The translations under genes were made by a program, and so were the position numbers. A stretch of 64,000 nucleotides of DNA from Flavobacterium sp. (GTDB lineage Bacteria > Bacteroidota > Bacteroidia > Flavobacteriales > Flavobacteriaceae): contig JAHEZJ010000011.1 in assembly GCA_023251135.1 (NCBI GenBank), positions 62,001 to 126,000 of the forward strand, read 5' to 3'. Positions 9,253 to 18,829 of this stretch are shown one piece after another. Position 1 is the stretch's first letter. Each line of letters opens with the position of its first letter. Below the pieces are notes generated by a model that made no database searches, was not told the origin of the DNA, and worked only from the letters and a program-made list of their open reading frames with translations.

Positions 9253-10320
9253 TTATAATGTATTTACGTTATTCAAGTCTGCAAAAGCTTGCTCAAGTCT
9301 CGTGTTGAACGTTACTTCGCTTTCACGTACCCATTTTCTTGGGTCATAATATTTTTTGTTCGGAACATCAGCACCTTCCGGGTTACCAATTTGAGTTTTT
9401 AAATAGTCAATGTTTTTAACCATATAATCACGAATTCCTTCTGTGTATGCAAATTGTAAATCGGTATCGATATTCATTTTGATTACTCCGTATCCAATTG
9501 CTTCTCTGATTTCTTCAAGTGTAGAACCTGAACCTCCGTGGAAAACAAAATCTACCGGGTTATGACCAGTGTTGAATTTGTTTTGAACGAAATCCTGAGA
9601 ATTTTTTAAGATTTTCGGAGTCAATTTTACGTTTCCTGGTTTGTAAACACCGTGAACGTTTCCAAAAGCAGCTGCAATTGTAAACTTAGGGCTTATTTTA
9701 GATAATTCTTCATAAGCATAAGCTACTTCTTCTGGCTGAGTGTATAATTTTGAACTGTCAACATCAGAGTTGTCAACACCATCTTCTTCACCACCTGTAA
9801 TACCAAGTTCGATTTCTAATGTCATTCCCATTTTGCTCATTCTTGCCAGGTACTCTTTACAGATTTCGATGTTTTCTTCGATTGGCTCTTCAGACAAATC
9901 GATCATATGTGAACTGTACAATGGTTTTCCTGTTTCTGCAAAATGTTTTTCAGAAGCATCTAATAAACCATCAATCCAAGGTAATAATTTTTTTGCACAG
10001 TGGTCAGTATGAAGAATTACAGTTGCTCCGTAAGCTTCTGCCAAAGTATGAATGTGTTTTGCTCCGGCGATTCCACCAGCGATTGCTGCTTTCTCTCCTG
10101 CATTAGATAATCCTTTTCCAGCGTTAAATTGTGCTCCTCCGTTTGAGAATTGAATAATAACTGGCGCGTTTAATTTTGCGGCAGTTTCAAGAACTCCATT
10201 GATTGTACTTGAACCAGTAACGTTTACTGCAGGTAAAGCAAATCCTTTTTCTTTCGCATAGTTAAAAATCTCCTGAACCTGATCTCCTGTAGCTACCCCT
10301 GGTTTAATATTGTGTGCCAT
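9253..10320 (-). CDS. fbaA: Class II fructose-bisphosphate aldolase
   Basis: A 355-residue zinc-dependent aldolase that interconverts fructose-1,6-bisphosphate with dihydroxyacetone phosphate and glyceraldehyde-3-phosphate. Signatures are LHTDHCAKKLLPWIDGLLD (zinc histidine and catalytic Asp), ELGITGGEEDGVDN, the zinc-binding NVHG, VFHGGSGS and NIDTDLQFA. Length fits the E. coli-like class IIA group. accD follows on the same strand, separated by 82 bp of heptad repeat without a clear terminator, so read-through into accD is possible. Confidence 0.97.
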   Translation of the reverse strand: MAHNIKPGVATGDQVQEIFNYAKEKGFALPAVNVTGSSTINGVLETAAKLNAPVIIQFSNGGAQFNAGKGLSNAGEKAAIAGGIAGAKHIHTLAEAYGATVILHTDHCAKKLLPWIDGLLDASEKHFAETGKPLYSSHMIDLSEEPIEENIEICKEYLARMSKMGMTLEIELGITGGEEDGVDNSDVDSSKLYTQPEEVAYAYEELSKISPKFTIAAAFGNVHGVYKPGNVKLTPKILKNSQDFVQNKFNTGHNPVDFVFHGGSGSTLEEIREAIGYGVIKMNIDTDLQFAYTEGIRDYMVKNIDYLKTQIGNPEGADVPNKKYYDPRKWVRESEVTFNTRLEQAFADLNNVNTL

Positions 10321-10378
10321 TGTAATTTTTTTTAGTTGTTTTTAGTTTTTAGGTTGCAAAAATAAGAATTAATTAGCA

Positions 10379-12940
10379 TTAGAATGGATAATTTATTCCA
10401 AAATTTAAAACCGAGTGACCAAAATTGTATTCTTTAAACCAGCGATCTCCCTTCTCATGTGCTGGGTTATAGGTCTTAAAGCCCATATCCAAACGAATAA
10501 CAAAAAAGCTCAAATCGTAGCGTAAACCAAATCCTGTACCCAACGCAATTTCAGCTAAATCGTTTACGCCAGAGAATTTTGCCTTCTCGTCAACCACATT
10601 ATCGAGCACATTCCAGATATTTCCGGCGTCTGCGAAGATAGCTCCTTTGACAGCGCCAAAAATTTTAAAACGAAGTTCGGCACTCATTGCAATTTTCATA
10701 TTGGCCTCATTAAAATCGTTTACAGCATCGGTACTTCCCGGACCCAAAGCATAGGGCTGCCATGCACGGTTGTCATTTGAACCTCCTGCATAATAACTTC
10801 GGGAGAACGGAATGTAGTTTGAGTTCCCAAATGGAATCGCAATTCCGAAAAAGCTTCGTACAGCCAGTACTTTTTCTTTTCCAAAATCCCAGTGTTTGAT
10901 ATAGTCAAATTCGGTTTTGATGTATTCTGAATACTCCAGATTGAAAATTTCATAATTACCGTTTCCGTTTTTCTGAAAGTTCCCAACACGCGAAATAGCA
11001 GATAACAAACTACCAGCCGATTCTATTTTAGTTTTAAACTGATAAAAAGTATTATCGGCAAGATCTTTTTTAGTGGTTTTGGTAAAACTATAGCTGGTGG
11101 CTAAAATAAAGTCGTTTTCAGTCAGACGAATCCTTCTTTCTTCGATGCTTTCTACATCTCTGTAGTTCGGATCTGAAGGAGTCAGGGTTGTTTTTCGGGA
11201 TAATACATCACTAGTAAATCCGACAGTTCCTTCAGGAATAGTAAGATTTTTGTCGGTAGTGTTGTCAAAATAGGAGTCGTTTATATTGTAGTTTTTACCG
11301 ATATTGTTAAGCTCTCTATAGGAAGAAGTGTATACGTTAAAATAGTTATTCGGATTTAAATTGCGTACAAATTGTGCATTAAGCAATTCAAATTTTGCTG
11401 TATTCCCTCGTTTAGGAGACCAGTTGTAAGCAATTCCTCCGGTGAAATTTTCTTTGTCCAGACCAATGTTTCTTTGTTTGGAAAAACCTCCGGCAATGCT
11501 GGTGGAAGGAATCATTCTTTTCGGAATAATTTTTTCAGTTCCAAAAGGCAATAAGATTCTTGGGAAATTTAGTTTTAAATCAACACCATACTCCGAAACG
11601 TTGAAGAAATTGTTGTTCGGATTCGCCATATCGCGGGACGAACCTAAATTCAAACGGGTCGAAATTTCTAAAGTTTCAGCTCTGTTAAAGACGTTTCGGA
11701 TTGTTTCGGAAATACTGGCTCCGATACCAAAATCCTGAATATTAGAGTGTGTAACGTCAAAAGTAGCTCCAAAGCTGTATTTCTTTCTTGGGGTAAGATA
11801 AACATTCGCAATTAAGGACTGTGCGGTCGAGTCGCGTTTGTCCACTTCATATTGAATCGACGGATAGTTGAAAATTTTCAAGTTGTTCAATGCTCTTGAA
11901 GAAAGGGTAGTTCTGGTATCCGAAAAAGTATTTCCCTTATTGATAAAAACCGCATCGGTAATGGCGCGTGGTTTGTATTTCAGTTTTTTATAACTGTATA
12001 GGTTGAAGTTGTTGTAAGTAGTACTGTCTGTAATTTTGTTTTTGGCATTTGCAGCAGAATAATCGGTGTAGATGTTTACATCGCTAATTTTGTACAGTTT
12101 AAAAGGCTCTGTTCTGCTGGAATCTCTTTCCTGAATATTGTTGTTGTTTACAATTAACATTACATTGGCTTTGTCTTTTTTGCCAATAGTATCGATGTCA
12201 AAAGTCACATAGGTAGGTTGAAAATAATAAGCTCCGTGGTTTCTGAAATAGGTTGTAAGACGGTTTTTTTCTTCTTCAAAATCACTGGTTTTGTATTGTT
12301 TTCCTGATTTTATAGCAGAAGGGTCATTGTTAATCCGATACAATGAGTCTAACGCAGGAGTCATTATTTTGGTTTTAATCGTGTCTAAAGTGTAGGCAGG
12401 GCCAGTTGCAATATTGTAATTTATTTTGGCTTTCTTTCTTCCAACACTGTCAATGCTATAATCTGTTGCTACCTTAAAATAACCATTGTTAAAATAATAG
12501 TATTTTAGACGCAGAAGTGTTTTCTTTGTTTTGGCAGTGTCAATAATTACGGGTGCTTCACCGGTGCTTTTTAAGAACTCATGAATACCTTTGTATAGGA
12601 AAGATTGTCCAAGACGATCGACTTGTTTGGCCGATAAAAGTTTGGACTGGCGTTCGTACAACCCCGGATTGTTTTTGAATTTAGCCTTATAGGTAGAATC
12701 CGGATTTAAATTGGCTAAGTTGTATAAGTTCAAACGAAGACGATATCCTAATAAGGTACCGTTTGGTTTTTGATACATTTGATTGAAGGCCGTTTCGTCG
12801 TTAGTTGACTTGCCATTTACAAGAATAGTATTTTTAACAAGAAGATTTTTTCCATCAGGAACTCTTTTTACAGCATCACAAGCGCAAATAAATATTGCTA
12901 TTAGGATAAATGCTATTATTTTTGTGGAATTCTTTTTCAA
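10379..12940 (-). CDS. tamL: Translocation and assembly module lipoprotein TamL (BamA/Omp85 family)
   Basis: An 853-residue outer-membrane protein. Its N-terminus KIIAFILIAIFICAC is a lipoprotein signal, unlike classical BamA/TamA. It is followed by POTRA-like repeats to about residue 400, for example VDKRDSTAQSLIANVYLTPR, and then a surface-antigen barrel ending in HSVLNFGINYPF with a terminal aromatic residue. The sequence YIPFSRSYYAGGSNDNRAW near residue 720 fits the conserved Omp85 substrate-gating loop. Lipidated TamA-like proteins are characteristic of Bacteroidota and work with TamB in outer-membrane biogenesis. It is divergent from trmH. Confidence 0.88.
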   Translation of the reverse strand: MKKNSTKIIAFILIAIFICACDAVKRVPDGKNLLVKNTILVNGKSTNDETAFNQMYQKPNGTLLGYRLRLNLYNLANLNPDSTYKAKFKNNPGLYERQSKLLSAKQVDRLGQSFLYKGIHEFLKSTGEAPVIIDTAKTKKTLLRLKYYYFNNGYFKVATDYSIDSVGRKKAKINYNIATGPAYTLDTIKTKIMTPALDSLYRINNDPSAIKSGKQYKTSDFEEEKNRLTTYFRNHGAYYFQPTYVTFDIDTIGKKDKANVMLIVNNNNIQERDSSRTEPFKLYKISDVNIYTDYSAANAKNKITDSTTYNNFNLYSYKKLKYKPRAITDAVFINKGNTFSDTRTTLSSRALNNLKIFNYPSIQYEVDKRDSTAQSLIANVYLTPRKKYSFGATFDVTHSNIQDFGIGASISETIRNVFNRAETLEISTRLNLGSSRDMANPNNNFFNVSEYGVDLKLNFPRILLPFGTEKIIPKRMIPSTSIAGGFSKQRNIGLDKENFTGGIAYNWSPKRGNTAKFELLNAQFVRNLNPNNYFNVYTSSYRELNNIGKNYNINDSYFDNTTDKNLTIPEGTVGFTSDVLSRKTTLTPSDPNYRDVESIEERRIRLTENDFILATSYSFTKTTKKDLADNTFYQFKTKIESAGSLLSAISRVGNFQKNGNGNYEIFNLEYSEYIKTEFDYIKHWDFGKEKVLAVRSFFGIAIPFGNSNYIPFSRSYYAGGSNDNRAWQPYALGPGSTDAVNDFNEANMKIAMSAELRFKIFGAVKGAIFADAGNIWNVLDNVVDEKAKFSGVNDLAEIALGTGFGLRYDLSFFVIRLDMGFKTYNPAHEKGDRWFKEYNFGHSVLNFGINYPF

Positions 12941-12960
12941 GTGTTCTTAAATATTTAATT

Positions 12961-12968
12961 CAAAAGTA
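12961..12968 (-). promoter_or_regulatory. -7 box upstream of tamL
   Basis: It reads TACTTTTG on the minus strand, a perfect TAnnTTTG, 21 bp before the tamL start. A TTTG (complement of 12993-12996) lies 24 bp upstream, slightly far but inside the divergent trmH start. Confidence 0.5.
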
Positions 12969-12977
12969 CATTATTTT

Positions 12978-13706
12978 ATGGTTAGTAAAAACCAAATAAA
13001 ACTTATCTCAGGTTTACATCAAAAAAAGCAACGTTTTGCAAATCAATTGTTTTTCGCCGAAGGAGTAAAAGTAATTCAAGAATTGTTGCAATCCAATTTT
13101 GAATTAGAGCATTTATACACGACTCTAAATGATTTTGAAGAAGTTCATTCTTCAAAGCGAACGCTGATTTATGAGCAGGAACTTAAAAAAATAAGTGCTT
13201 TGTCTACTCCAAATTCCTGTTTGGCGGTTTTCAAAATTCCTGCCGAAAAGGAAATAATCGATTCGGGTTTGATTTTAGCGTTAGACGATATTCGCGATCC
13301 CGGAAATTTAGGTACCATTTTGCGTCTTTGTGACTGGTTTGGTATCAAACAAATTGTTTGTTCTAAAGAAACCGTTGATATTTACAATCCAAAAGTGGTG
13401 CAGGCCACAATGGGATCTATTACCAGAGTAAATGTTAGTTATGTCGATCTCGAAACTTTTATAGCTCAAACCAAATTAGCTGTGTTTGGAACCTTTATGG
13501 ATGGCGAAAACATCTATAAATCCAATTTGCCCCAGGATGGAATCATTATTATGGGTAATGAAGCCAATGGTATTTCGGCAGAAATTGAAAAAAGGGTCAC
13601 AAGCCGAATCACAATTCCAAGATTTGGAGAGCTTCAAAAAACTGAAAGTTTAAATGTAGCTACCGCAACAGCAATTATTCTTAGTGAATTTAAACGAAAT
13701 AGTTAA
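12978..13706 (+). CDS. TrmH-family RNA 2'-O-methyltransferase
   Basis: A 242-residue SpoU/TrmH-type enzyme with the trefoil-knot motifs: motif 1 DIRDPGNLGTILRLCDWFGI, motif 2 GTFMDGENIYKSN with IIMGNEANGIS, and motif 3 SLNVATATAIILSEF. An N-terminal substrate-binding extension begins HQKKQRFANQLFFAEGVKVIQEL, as in RlmB-like proteins. It methylates a ribose in tRNA or rRNA using SAM; the target nucleotide cannot be read from sequence. It is convergent with porT, with only 9 bp between stops. Confidence 0.92.
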   Translation: MVSKNQIKLISGLHQKKQRFANQLFFAEGVKVIQELLQSNFELEHLYTTLNDFEEVHSSKRTLIYEQELKKISALSTPNSCLAVFKIPAEKEIIDSGLILALDDIRDPGNLGTILRLCDWFGIKQIVCSKETVDIYNPKVVQATMGSITRVNVSYVDLETFIAQTKLAVFGTFMDGENIYKSNLPQDGIIIMGNEANGISAEIEKRVTSRITIPRFGELQKTESLNVATATAIILSEFKRNS

Positions 13707-13715
13707 GTATTTGTT

Positions 13716-14426
13716 TTAATGGAAAGTAAAATTTATTAAAATAGCTCTTGATTTCATCGAATCGATATTGTCCGTCCATGGGCTAGGTCCGTTTGCCGGA
13801 TTATCACGAATTAGTTCATCGCTGATCCCAAACATTCCTCGTATAGAAGGAGAGAAGATGAAATATTCAGAGAAAATGTCAATTCCAAAACCCAGTTCGT
13901 AAGCAGCAGTCCATTGTTTTACTCTGAATTTCCCTTCAAAGTTGTCGTCTTTTGATTTGGCATTGCTCGATAAATTCAGTGTCGAAGACATTCCGCCAAC
14001 TAAATAAGGACGGATGTTTCCGGTACGCAAAGCAGAGAATTTCAAAAGCAAAGGAAAATGGATGTACGTACTGTTTACTTCTCTAAGATAGTCTTTTTGT
14101 AAAGGTAAATTTGGGTAGTGTAAGTCACGCTTTGTATAGTACAATCCCGGTTCAAAACGAAGATTGATGTATTCCTGCAGTCTTAAATCGGCTACAACAC
14201 CAACATTAAATCCGGTTGTTTTTTTTACCTGAATATCCGGACCGGGAGCTTTGTAGTCAAACTTAAAATCGAAACTGTTAAACCCAAGATAATAACCAAA
14301 ATACAGGCGTTGTTTTTGCCAGTTTTCGAGATTGATAATAGGATCTTTGCTAAACATACTCTTAGCAAATTGCGAATATCCTTGTGTCGATAAGACTAAT
14401 AGAAGTAAGACTACAGTTTTTTTCAT
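13716..14426 (-). CDS. porT: Type IX secretion system protein PorT
   Basis: A 236-residue outer-membrane beta-barrel protein. The start at 14426 (MKKTVVLLLLVLSTQGYSQ) gives a clean signal peptide and lies one base past the ubiE stop; a longer in-frame reading would overlap ubiE. The mature chain has alternating strands (RLYFGYYLGFNSFDFKF, IHFPLLLKFSA, YELGFGIDIFSEYFIFSP) and ends in INFTFH. PorT/SprT is needed for T9SS secretion and gliding in flavobacteria, and adjacency to ubiE matches the known arrangement. No other T9SS gene is in the window. Confidence 0.87.
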   Translation of the reverse strand: MKKTVVLLLLVLSTQGYSQFAKSMFSKDPIINLENWQKQRLYFGYYLGFNSFDFKFDYKAPGPDIQVKKTTGFNVGVVADLRLQEYINLRFEPGLYYTKRDLHYPNLPLQKDYLREVNSTYIHFPLLLKFSALRTGNIRPYLVGGMSSTLNLSSNAKSKDDNFEGKFRVKQWTAAYELGFGIDIFSEYFIFSPSIRGMFGISDELIRDNPANGPSPWTDNIDSMKSRAILINFTFH

Positions 14427-14427
14427 A

Positions 14428-15159
14428 CTATTTTTTAGATGCAGAATAAATGGTTGCAACGCCAAAAGTTTGAGGCATTGCCACAACATCTATAAACCCA
14501 ATTTTTCTTAAAATATTGTTCAAAGCTTCTCCGTAAGGAAAAACTGCAGCAGACTCAGACAAATAGCCATAGGCTGAATTGTCTTTAGAAAACAGTTTTC
14601 CAATAATTGGAAGGATGTTTTTGCTGTAAAATTTATAGCCTTGTTTGTAAGGGGTTTTGTCCGGAACGGAAGTTTCCAGAATTACAAAAACACCATTTGG
14701 CTTTAAAACTCGTAGGATTTCTGCAAAACCTTTTTCCAGGTTTTCGAAATTTCGAACTCCAAATCCAACCGTTATGGCATCAAAATAATTATCATCAAAA
14801 GGAATCTTCTCAGAATCTCCTAAAACCAAATCGATAGTGTTGGATAATCCTTTTGCCTGAACTTTTTTCTTTCCTACTTCCAGCATTCCGGCTGAAATGT
14901 CTAAACCGATGATTTTTTCAGCGTTGGTTTGCGACATTAAGATCGCCAAATCACCTGTTCCGGTTGCGATATCAAGAATGATTTTTGGTTGGGTATCCGA
15001 AACAATTTTAAGTACTTTTTTTCGCCATTTGGTATCAATTCCAAATGAGATCACACGATTTAGATTGTCATAGTTACCGGAGATGTTGTCAAACATTTGG
15101 GCAACCTGCTCTTTTTTACCTAAAGAAGAGTCTTTATATGGGGTTATTTTTTCAGACAT
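14428..15159 (-). CDS. ubiE: Demethylmenaquinone methyltransferase UbiE/MenG
   Basis: A 243-residue SAM-dependent methyltransferase for the last step of menaquinone synthesis. Motif I is [13 protein letters not shown], the family signature [20 protein letters not shown] is near residue 25, and [20 protein letters not shown] and [13 protein letters not shown] follow. It is the first gene of a two-gene unit with porT, which starts one base after its stop. Confidence 0.96.
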   Translation of the reverse strand: MSEKITPYKDSSLGKKEQVAQMFDNISGNYDNLNRVISFGIDTKWRKKVLKIVSDTQPKIILDIATGTGDLAILMSQTNAEKIIGLDISAGMLEVGKKKVQAKGLSNTIDLVLGDSEKIPFDDNYFDAITVGFGVRNFENLEKGFAEILRVLKPNGVFVILETSVPDKTPYKQGYKFYSKNILPIIGKLFSKDNSAYGYLSESAAVFPYGEALNNILRKIGFIDVVAMPQTFGVATIYSASKK

Positions 15160-15173
15160 TTTTTTTATTTACG

Positions 15174-15181
15174 CAAATATA
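15174..15181 (-). promoter_or_regulatory. -7 box upstream of ubiE
   Basis: It reads TATATTTG on the minus strand, matching TAnnTTTG, 15 bp upstream of the ubiE ATG. No convincing -33 TTTG is visible. Confidence 0.45.
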
Positions 15182-15706
15182 ATACAATCTGTCTTAACTG
15201 TAATTGGGTTTTTTATTTTGTGCTTTAATTGTTTTAAAAGTAGCCTTTTAATTGCTGCAGGAGATTTTGTTTTCTGGCATCACCAAAAATGGTTATTTTG
15301 AAAAAATCACCAAAAGTGGGTATTGTGGGACGATGCATTTATGTGCACTTTTGTCTTAGTAATAATAATGAAGTTTTAAAGATTGATCTTTAAAAAATGG
15401 CTCAAACAATTGAGTATTACTTTACACTTGTACTTAATTTGTTCAGGAAAGAGGTTGAAAAAAAGTATTGTTCTTGGGGGTCAATACTCTATTCTTTTTT
15501 TTAAAGTGTGAAATACGTTCTTAGGATTAAATTTGTTTTTGGAAATTTGTCTTTAATATCTTAGTGGTATTTGTTATTAAAGACGGCCCGTGAGATAAAA
15601 TCTCAACAAACAGTGTTATTCAATTATTTCAGATGCTATTCTGGCATTTGTTATTCTATTTAAACTTATTTCCTGAGTGAGTCCATTATCAAGGTTAATT
15701 ACATTT
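15182..15706. other. Long gene-free spacer with one direct repeat
   Basis: About 525 bp without a supported gene. The one notable structure is an imperfect 19-bp direct repeat, ATCACCAAAA(A/G)TGG(T/G)TATT, at 15279-15297 and 15305-15323 (26 bp apart, about 2.5 helical turns), which could be paired protein-binding sites. Reading frames here are short with no recognisable protein. I see no tRNA or small RNA signature. Confidence 0.5.
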
Positions 15707-15736
15707 AAAAACATCCTCCCAAAAGAGGATGTTTTT
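15707..15736 (-). terminator. Intrinsic terminator of folA
   Basis: AAAAACATCCTC pairs with GAGGATGTTTTT around a 6-base loop, immediately after the folA stop. The flanking A/T runs make it work in both directions. Confidence 0.88.
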
Positions 15737-16219
15737 TTATTTCTTGATATAAGTCTCGTAAGTATAATCGTAAAGATGTTTCTCGTCTTTAAAGTTTTCT
15801 TCTGCTTCTACAAGCTGCCACTCATTTTCGTTGATTTTAGGAAAAAAAGCATCTGCGTCAAAAGTGTGGTGTACTTTGGTAATTTCAATGATATCCGTGT
15901 AAGGTAGCCCGAGGTTGTAAATTTCACCGCCTCCAATAATATAGGAGTCCTCATTTTCAGGACAGATTGCGATTGCTTTTTCAATAGAATCGACCACAAT
16001 ACAGCCTTCCGGTTGATAATCATTCTGGCGTGTTATGACAACATGAACCCTGTTTGGTAAAGGTTTAGGGAAACTTTCGAAAGTTTTTCTCCCCATAATG
16101 ATGTGATGATTGGTCGTAAGAGATTTGAATCTTTTAAAATCATTTGGTAAATGCCAAACTAATTCATTGTTTTTTCCAAGTGCGTTATTTTCGGCAACAG
16201 CCGCTATCATTATAATCAT
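15737..16219 (-). CDS. folA: Dihydrofolate reductase
   Basis: A 160-residue enzyme reducing dihydrofolate to tetrahydrofolate with NADPH. Key features are the substrate loop MIAAVAENNALGKNNELVWHLPNDFKRFK with the catalytic acidic residue after HLPN, the NADPH-binding IIMGRKTFES, and YIIGGGEIYN. Length fits the family. A 2TM gene lies 11 bp upstream on the same strand, probably in the same transcript. thyA, which uses the same folate cycle, is nearby but in a separate unit. Confidence 0.97.
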   Translation of the reverse strand: MIIMIAAVAENNALGKNNELVWHLPNDFKRFKSLTTNHHIIMGRKTFESFPKPLPNRVHVVITRQNDYQPEGCIVVDSIEKAIAICPENEDSYIIGGGEIYNLGLPYTDIIEITKVHHTFDADAFFPKINENEWQLVEAEENFKDEKHLYDYTYETYIKK

Positions 16220-16230
16220 GGCATTCTAAA

Positions 16231-16575
16231 CTAAATTTTATTTTCAGAATCTTCATTTACTTTCGACTCTAACTGAGTAATTCTTTTCTGTTGCAAAGCA
16301 ACAAGTCGGTCAATTTGTTCTCTTTCCCATTTTTTGTTCATAAAACGGTCTGTAATATACACTTTGATGAAATGTAAAATAAAGATAAAGAACCAGATTG
16401 TGATGACCCAAATACACCAGTTTTGGCCGGTGGTGGCTCCTAAACCGAAAAATCTATTGGCGATAAACAAAAATAAACTTCCTAAGAGAAAAAGTACAAA
16501 ATGAAAATAAAGGATCTTCTTTTGTCTGATTCTTCTTCTGGCATATTCGTATTGTTCGTGTGCTTCCTTTTCCAT
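16231..16575 (-). CDS. 2TM domain-containing protein
   Basis: A 114-residue membrane protein with two hydrophobic segments (ILYFHFVLFLLGSLFLFIA and WCIWVITIWFFIFILHFI) flanked by conserved polar motifs: YEYARRRIRQKK before the first and FMNKKWEREQI after the second. This is the 2TM domain pattern of Bacteroidota, also found at the N-terminus of some sensor kinases. The C-terminus is a short coiled-coil-like tail. Function is unknown; it sits directly upstream of folA. Confidence 0.85.
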   Translation of the reverse strand: MEKEAHEQYEYARRRIRQKKILYFHFVLFLLGSLFLFIANRFFGLGATTGQNWCIWVITIWFFIFILHFIKVYITDRFMNKKWEREQIDRLVALQQKRITQLESKVNEDSENKI

Positions 16576-16812
16576 AAGATATAAATGAGGTCATAAAGTT
16601 AAAATTTATTTTGTAATGACCCTATTTAGTTTCGGGAATATTTCTTTTAAAGCGACTTAGCGCTTTGAATTCCAAAATTTTATGCGGATTTATTTATTGA
16701 TATGGTTAAAAAAATAATGTGTTTTTGATATTATCACAAATCGATTACGGGGGTGCCCAGAGTTCAGACGAATTTATGTAATTTAGTCTATGAATCTAAA
16801 AATTAAATAGTT

Positions 16813-17109
16813 ATGTCTTTAAAGAAACAATTTGTGAAAACAAAACCGGTATGTAAAGTCACCTTTACAATAGAAGCAAAAGAGGCAAATTCGGCAGCAG
16901 TTGTTGGTGATTTTAACAATTGGAATCCCGAAGAAGGAACTTTGAGTAAGTTGAAAAATGGAACTTTTAAAGCCACTTACGACTTGGTGAAAGATGCCAT
17001 TTATGAATTCAAATATGTAATTGACGGCGTTTATGCGAACGATCCTGAGGCAGATTCGTATAAGTGGAATGATTATGCCGGAAGCGAAAATAGCGTTCTG
17101 GTAGTATAA
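16813..17109 (+). CDS. Isoamylase early-set / glycogen-binding-like domain protein
   Basis: A 98-residue single-domain protein of the CBM48/isoamylase N-terminal immunoglobulin-like fold. The motif VVGDFNNWNPEEGTLSKLKNG and then YEFKYVIDGVYANDPEAD is diagnostic of this carbohydrate-recognition fold. There is no catalytic domain and no signal peptide, so it is probably a free-standing cytoplasmic domain. Its binding partner, presumably a glucan or a protein, is unknown. It is monocistronic and convergent with thyA. Confidence 0.88.
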   Translation: MSLKKQFVKTKPVCKVTFTIEAKEANSAAVVGDFNNWNPEEGTLSKLKNGTFKATYDLVKDAIYEFKYVIDGVYANDPEADSYKWNDYAGSENSVLVV

Positions 17110-17142
17110 AAAAATCCGCTTAAATCTTAAGCGGATTTTTTT
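17108..17142 (+). terminator. Terminator between isoamylase-domain gene and thyA
   Basis: AAAAATCCGCTTAA pairs with TTAAGCGGATTTTT and has A/T runs on both sides, so it can end both convergent transcripts. Confidence 0.9.
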
Positions 17143-17147
17143 ATGTT

Positions 17148-17999
17148 TTATACAGCAACACTCCCTTTTATGCCGGCATGCGGCTCGTAATCTAAAAGCG
17201 TGAAGTCGTTATAATCAAAATCGAAAATGTTTTTAATCTCCGGATTTAAAACCATTTTTGGTAAAGGTTTTGGCTCGCGTGTTAGTTGCAGCTCCAATTG
17301 TTCAAAATGATTGTTGTAAATGTGCGCGTCTCCAAAAGTGTGAATAAATTCTCCCGGATCCAGATCGCAAACCTGTGCAATCATTAAGGTAAGCAAAGCA
17401 TAAGAAGCGATGTTAAACGGAACTCCTAAAAATATATCGGCACTTCGTTGGTACAATTGACAAGAAAGTTTTCCTTTTGTTTCTCCTTTTTCAGTGTCAG
17501 GACTTGTAACATAAAATTGAAAAAAGGCATGACAGGGAGGTAAGGCTGCTTTGTTGTTTGCAACGTTTTCTTCGAATGATTTTTTGGTATCCGGCAATAC
17601 GGAAGGATTCCATGCTGAAACCAGCATTCTTCGGCTATTCGGGTTCGTTTTTAGCTCTGTAATCAATTCAGAGATCTGATCAATTTCTTCGCTGTTCCAA
17701 TTGCGCCATTGATGTCCGTAAACAGGACCTAAATCGCCATTAGAATCTGCCCAGGCATCCCAGATTTTTACTCCGTTTTCCTGAAGGTATTTTATATTTG
17801 TATCTCCTTTTAAGAACCAAAGCAGTTCGTAAATGATCGATTTTAAATGTAGTTTTTTGGTAGTAACCATTGGGAAACCTTCACTTAAATCAAATCGCAT
17901 TTGGTAGCCAAAAACACTTTTGGTTCCTGTTCCTGTTCTATCTCCTTTTTGACAGCCGTTATCTAAAACATGCTGTACTAAATCTAAGTATTGCTTCAT
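17148..17999 (-). CDS. thyA: Thymidylate synthase
   Basis: A 283-residue enzyme methylating dUMP to dTMP with methylenetetrahydrofolate. Signatures are the phosphate-binding [11 protein letters not shown], the catalytic cysteine in [30 protein letters not shown] and HIYNNHFEQ. It is slightly longer than the 264-residue E. coli protein owing to a short insertion before the catalytic Cys ([16 protein letters not shown]) and another after it ([11 protein letters not shown]). It shares the strand with the nuclease gene upstream, from which a heptad-repeat spacer separates it. Confidence 0.97.
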   Translation of the reverse strand: MKQYLDLVQHVLDNGCQKGDRTGTGTKSVFGYQMRFDLSEGFPMVTTKKLHLKSIIYELLWFLKGDTNIKYLQENGVKIWDAWADSNGDLGPVYGHQWRNWNSEEIDQISELITELKTNPNSRRMLVSAWNPSVLPDTKKSFEENVANNKAALPPCHAFFQFYVTSPDTEKGETKGKLSCQLYQRSADIFLGVPFNIASYALLTLMIAQVCDLDPGEFIHTFGDAHIYNNHFEQLELQLTREPKPLPKMVLNPEIKNIFDFDYNDFTLLDYEPHAGIKGSVAV

Positions 18000-18002
18000 G
18001 GT

Positions 18003-18113
18003 GCTTTAAGCTTTGGGCTTTAAGCTTTAGGCTTTATCCTAAATACTTATAGCTTGTTTTTTATGTTTCGCGCTTTAAGCTTACGGCCTAATGCCTATGG
18101 CTTATCGCCTTAA
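18003..18113. repeat. Two degenerate 7-bp tandem arrays (GCTTTAA type)
   Basis: Five GCTTTNN heptamers (18003-18037) and, after a gap, six GCYTNNN heptamers (18072-18113) fill the space between thyA and the nuclease gene. Period is exactly 7 in both. Similar units recur at 62364-62448. Confidence 0.85.
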
Positions 18114-18114
18114 A

Positions 18115-18738
18115 TTATCTTTTCGAAATTTCGTCCCTAATTTTAGCTGCTTTTTCATAATCTTCCTGAGAAACGGCCTGATCTAAAAGTTCGTTAAGTT
18201 CCTGCAGGCTATGTTTGGCGTAAACATCTCCGGATTGGTTGCTTTCTTCTTCGCGGCCAAAGGTTTCAGGATTCGAAAGCACATCATCAATTTCCTGAGA
18301 ACCCTGATCGGTTTCTGCGGTATTTGATTTTAAATAAATTCCGGCTTTGTCCAGAATGTTTTTGTAAGTGAAAATCGGGGCATTAAAACGCAAAGCCAAT
18401 GCAATAGCGTCAGAAGTTCGGGCATCGATAATTTCCTCGATTTTATCTCTTTCGCAGATTAAACTCGAATAAAAAACACCATCAACAAGCTTGTGAATAA
18501 TCACTTGTTTCACCACAATGTCAAATCTTTCAGCGAAGTTTTTGAACAGGTCGTGTGTTAACGGACGAGGAGGTTTAATTTCTTTTTCCAGGGCGATAGC
18601 AATAGATTGCGCTTCAAAAGCACCAATAACTATTGGCAATTTTCTTTCGCCATCAACTTCATTCAAAATTAAGGCATAAGCGCCATTTTGAGTTTGACTG
18701 TATGAAATTCCTTTTATGGATAGTTTTACTAGACTCAT
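18115..18738 (-). CDS. Bifunctional nuclease (BFN/DUF151) domain protein with UVR tail
   Basis: A 207-residue protein. The BFN/DUF151 domain covers about residues 1-135, with KLPIVIGAFEAQSIAIALE, RPLTHDLFKNFAERF and DARTSDAIALALRFNAPIF, all typical of the family. The C-terminal helix pair LNELLDQAVSQEDYEKAAKIRDEI matches the UvrB/UvrC (UVR) interaction motif. Homologs have reported RNase and DNase activity in plants; the bacterial role is less clear. A single gene between etfA and thyA. Confidence 0.9.
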   Translation of the reverse strand: MSLVKLSIKGISYSQTQNGAYALILNEVDGERKLPIVIGAFEAQSIAIALEKEIKPPRPLTHDLFKNFAERFDIVVKQVIIHKLVDGVFYSSLICERDKIEEIIDARTSDAIALALRFNAPIFTYKNILDKAGIYLKSNTAETDQGSQEIDDVLSNPETFGREEESNQSGDVYAKHSLQELNELLDQAVSQEDYEKAAKIRDEISKR

Positions 18739-18829
18739 ATATGTGGGAAAAAAAGGGCAATTATTGCCTCATTTTAATACTTTTTTTGATTGAAAAATAA
18801 AGGTGCAATTTTAATCAAAAAATATGGAA

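Noticed and set aside
15182..15706. tRNA or small RNA gene in the long spacer
   Set aside because: No cloverleaf pattern, CCA end or stable long hairpin could be seen.
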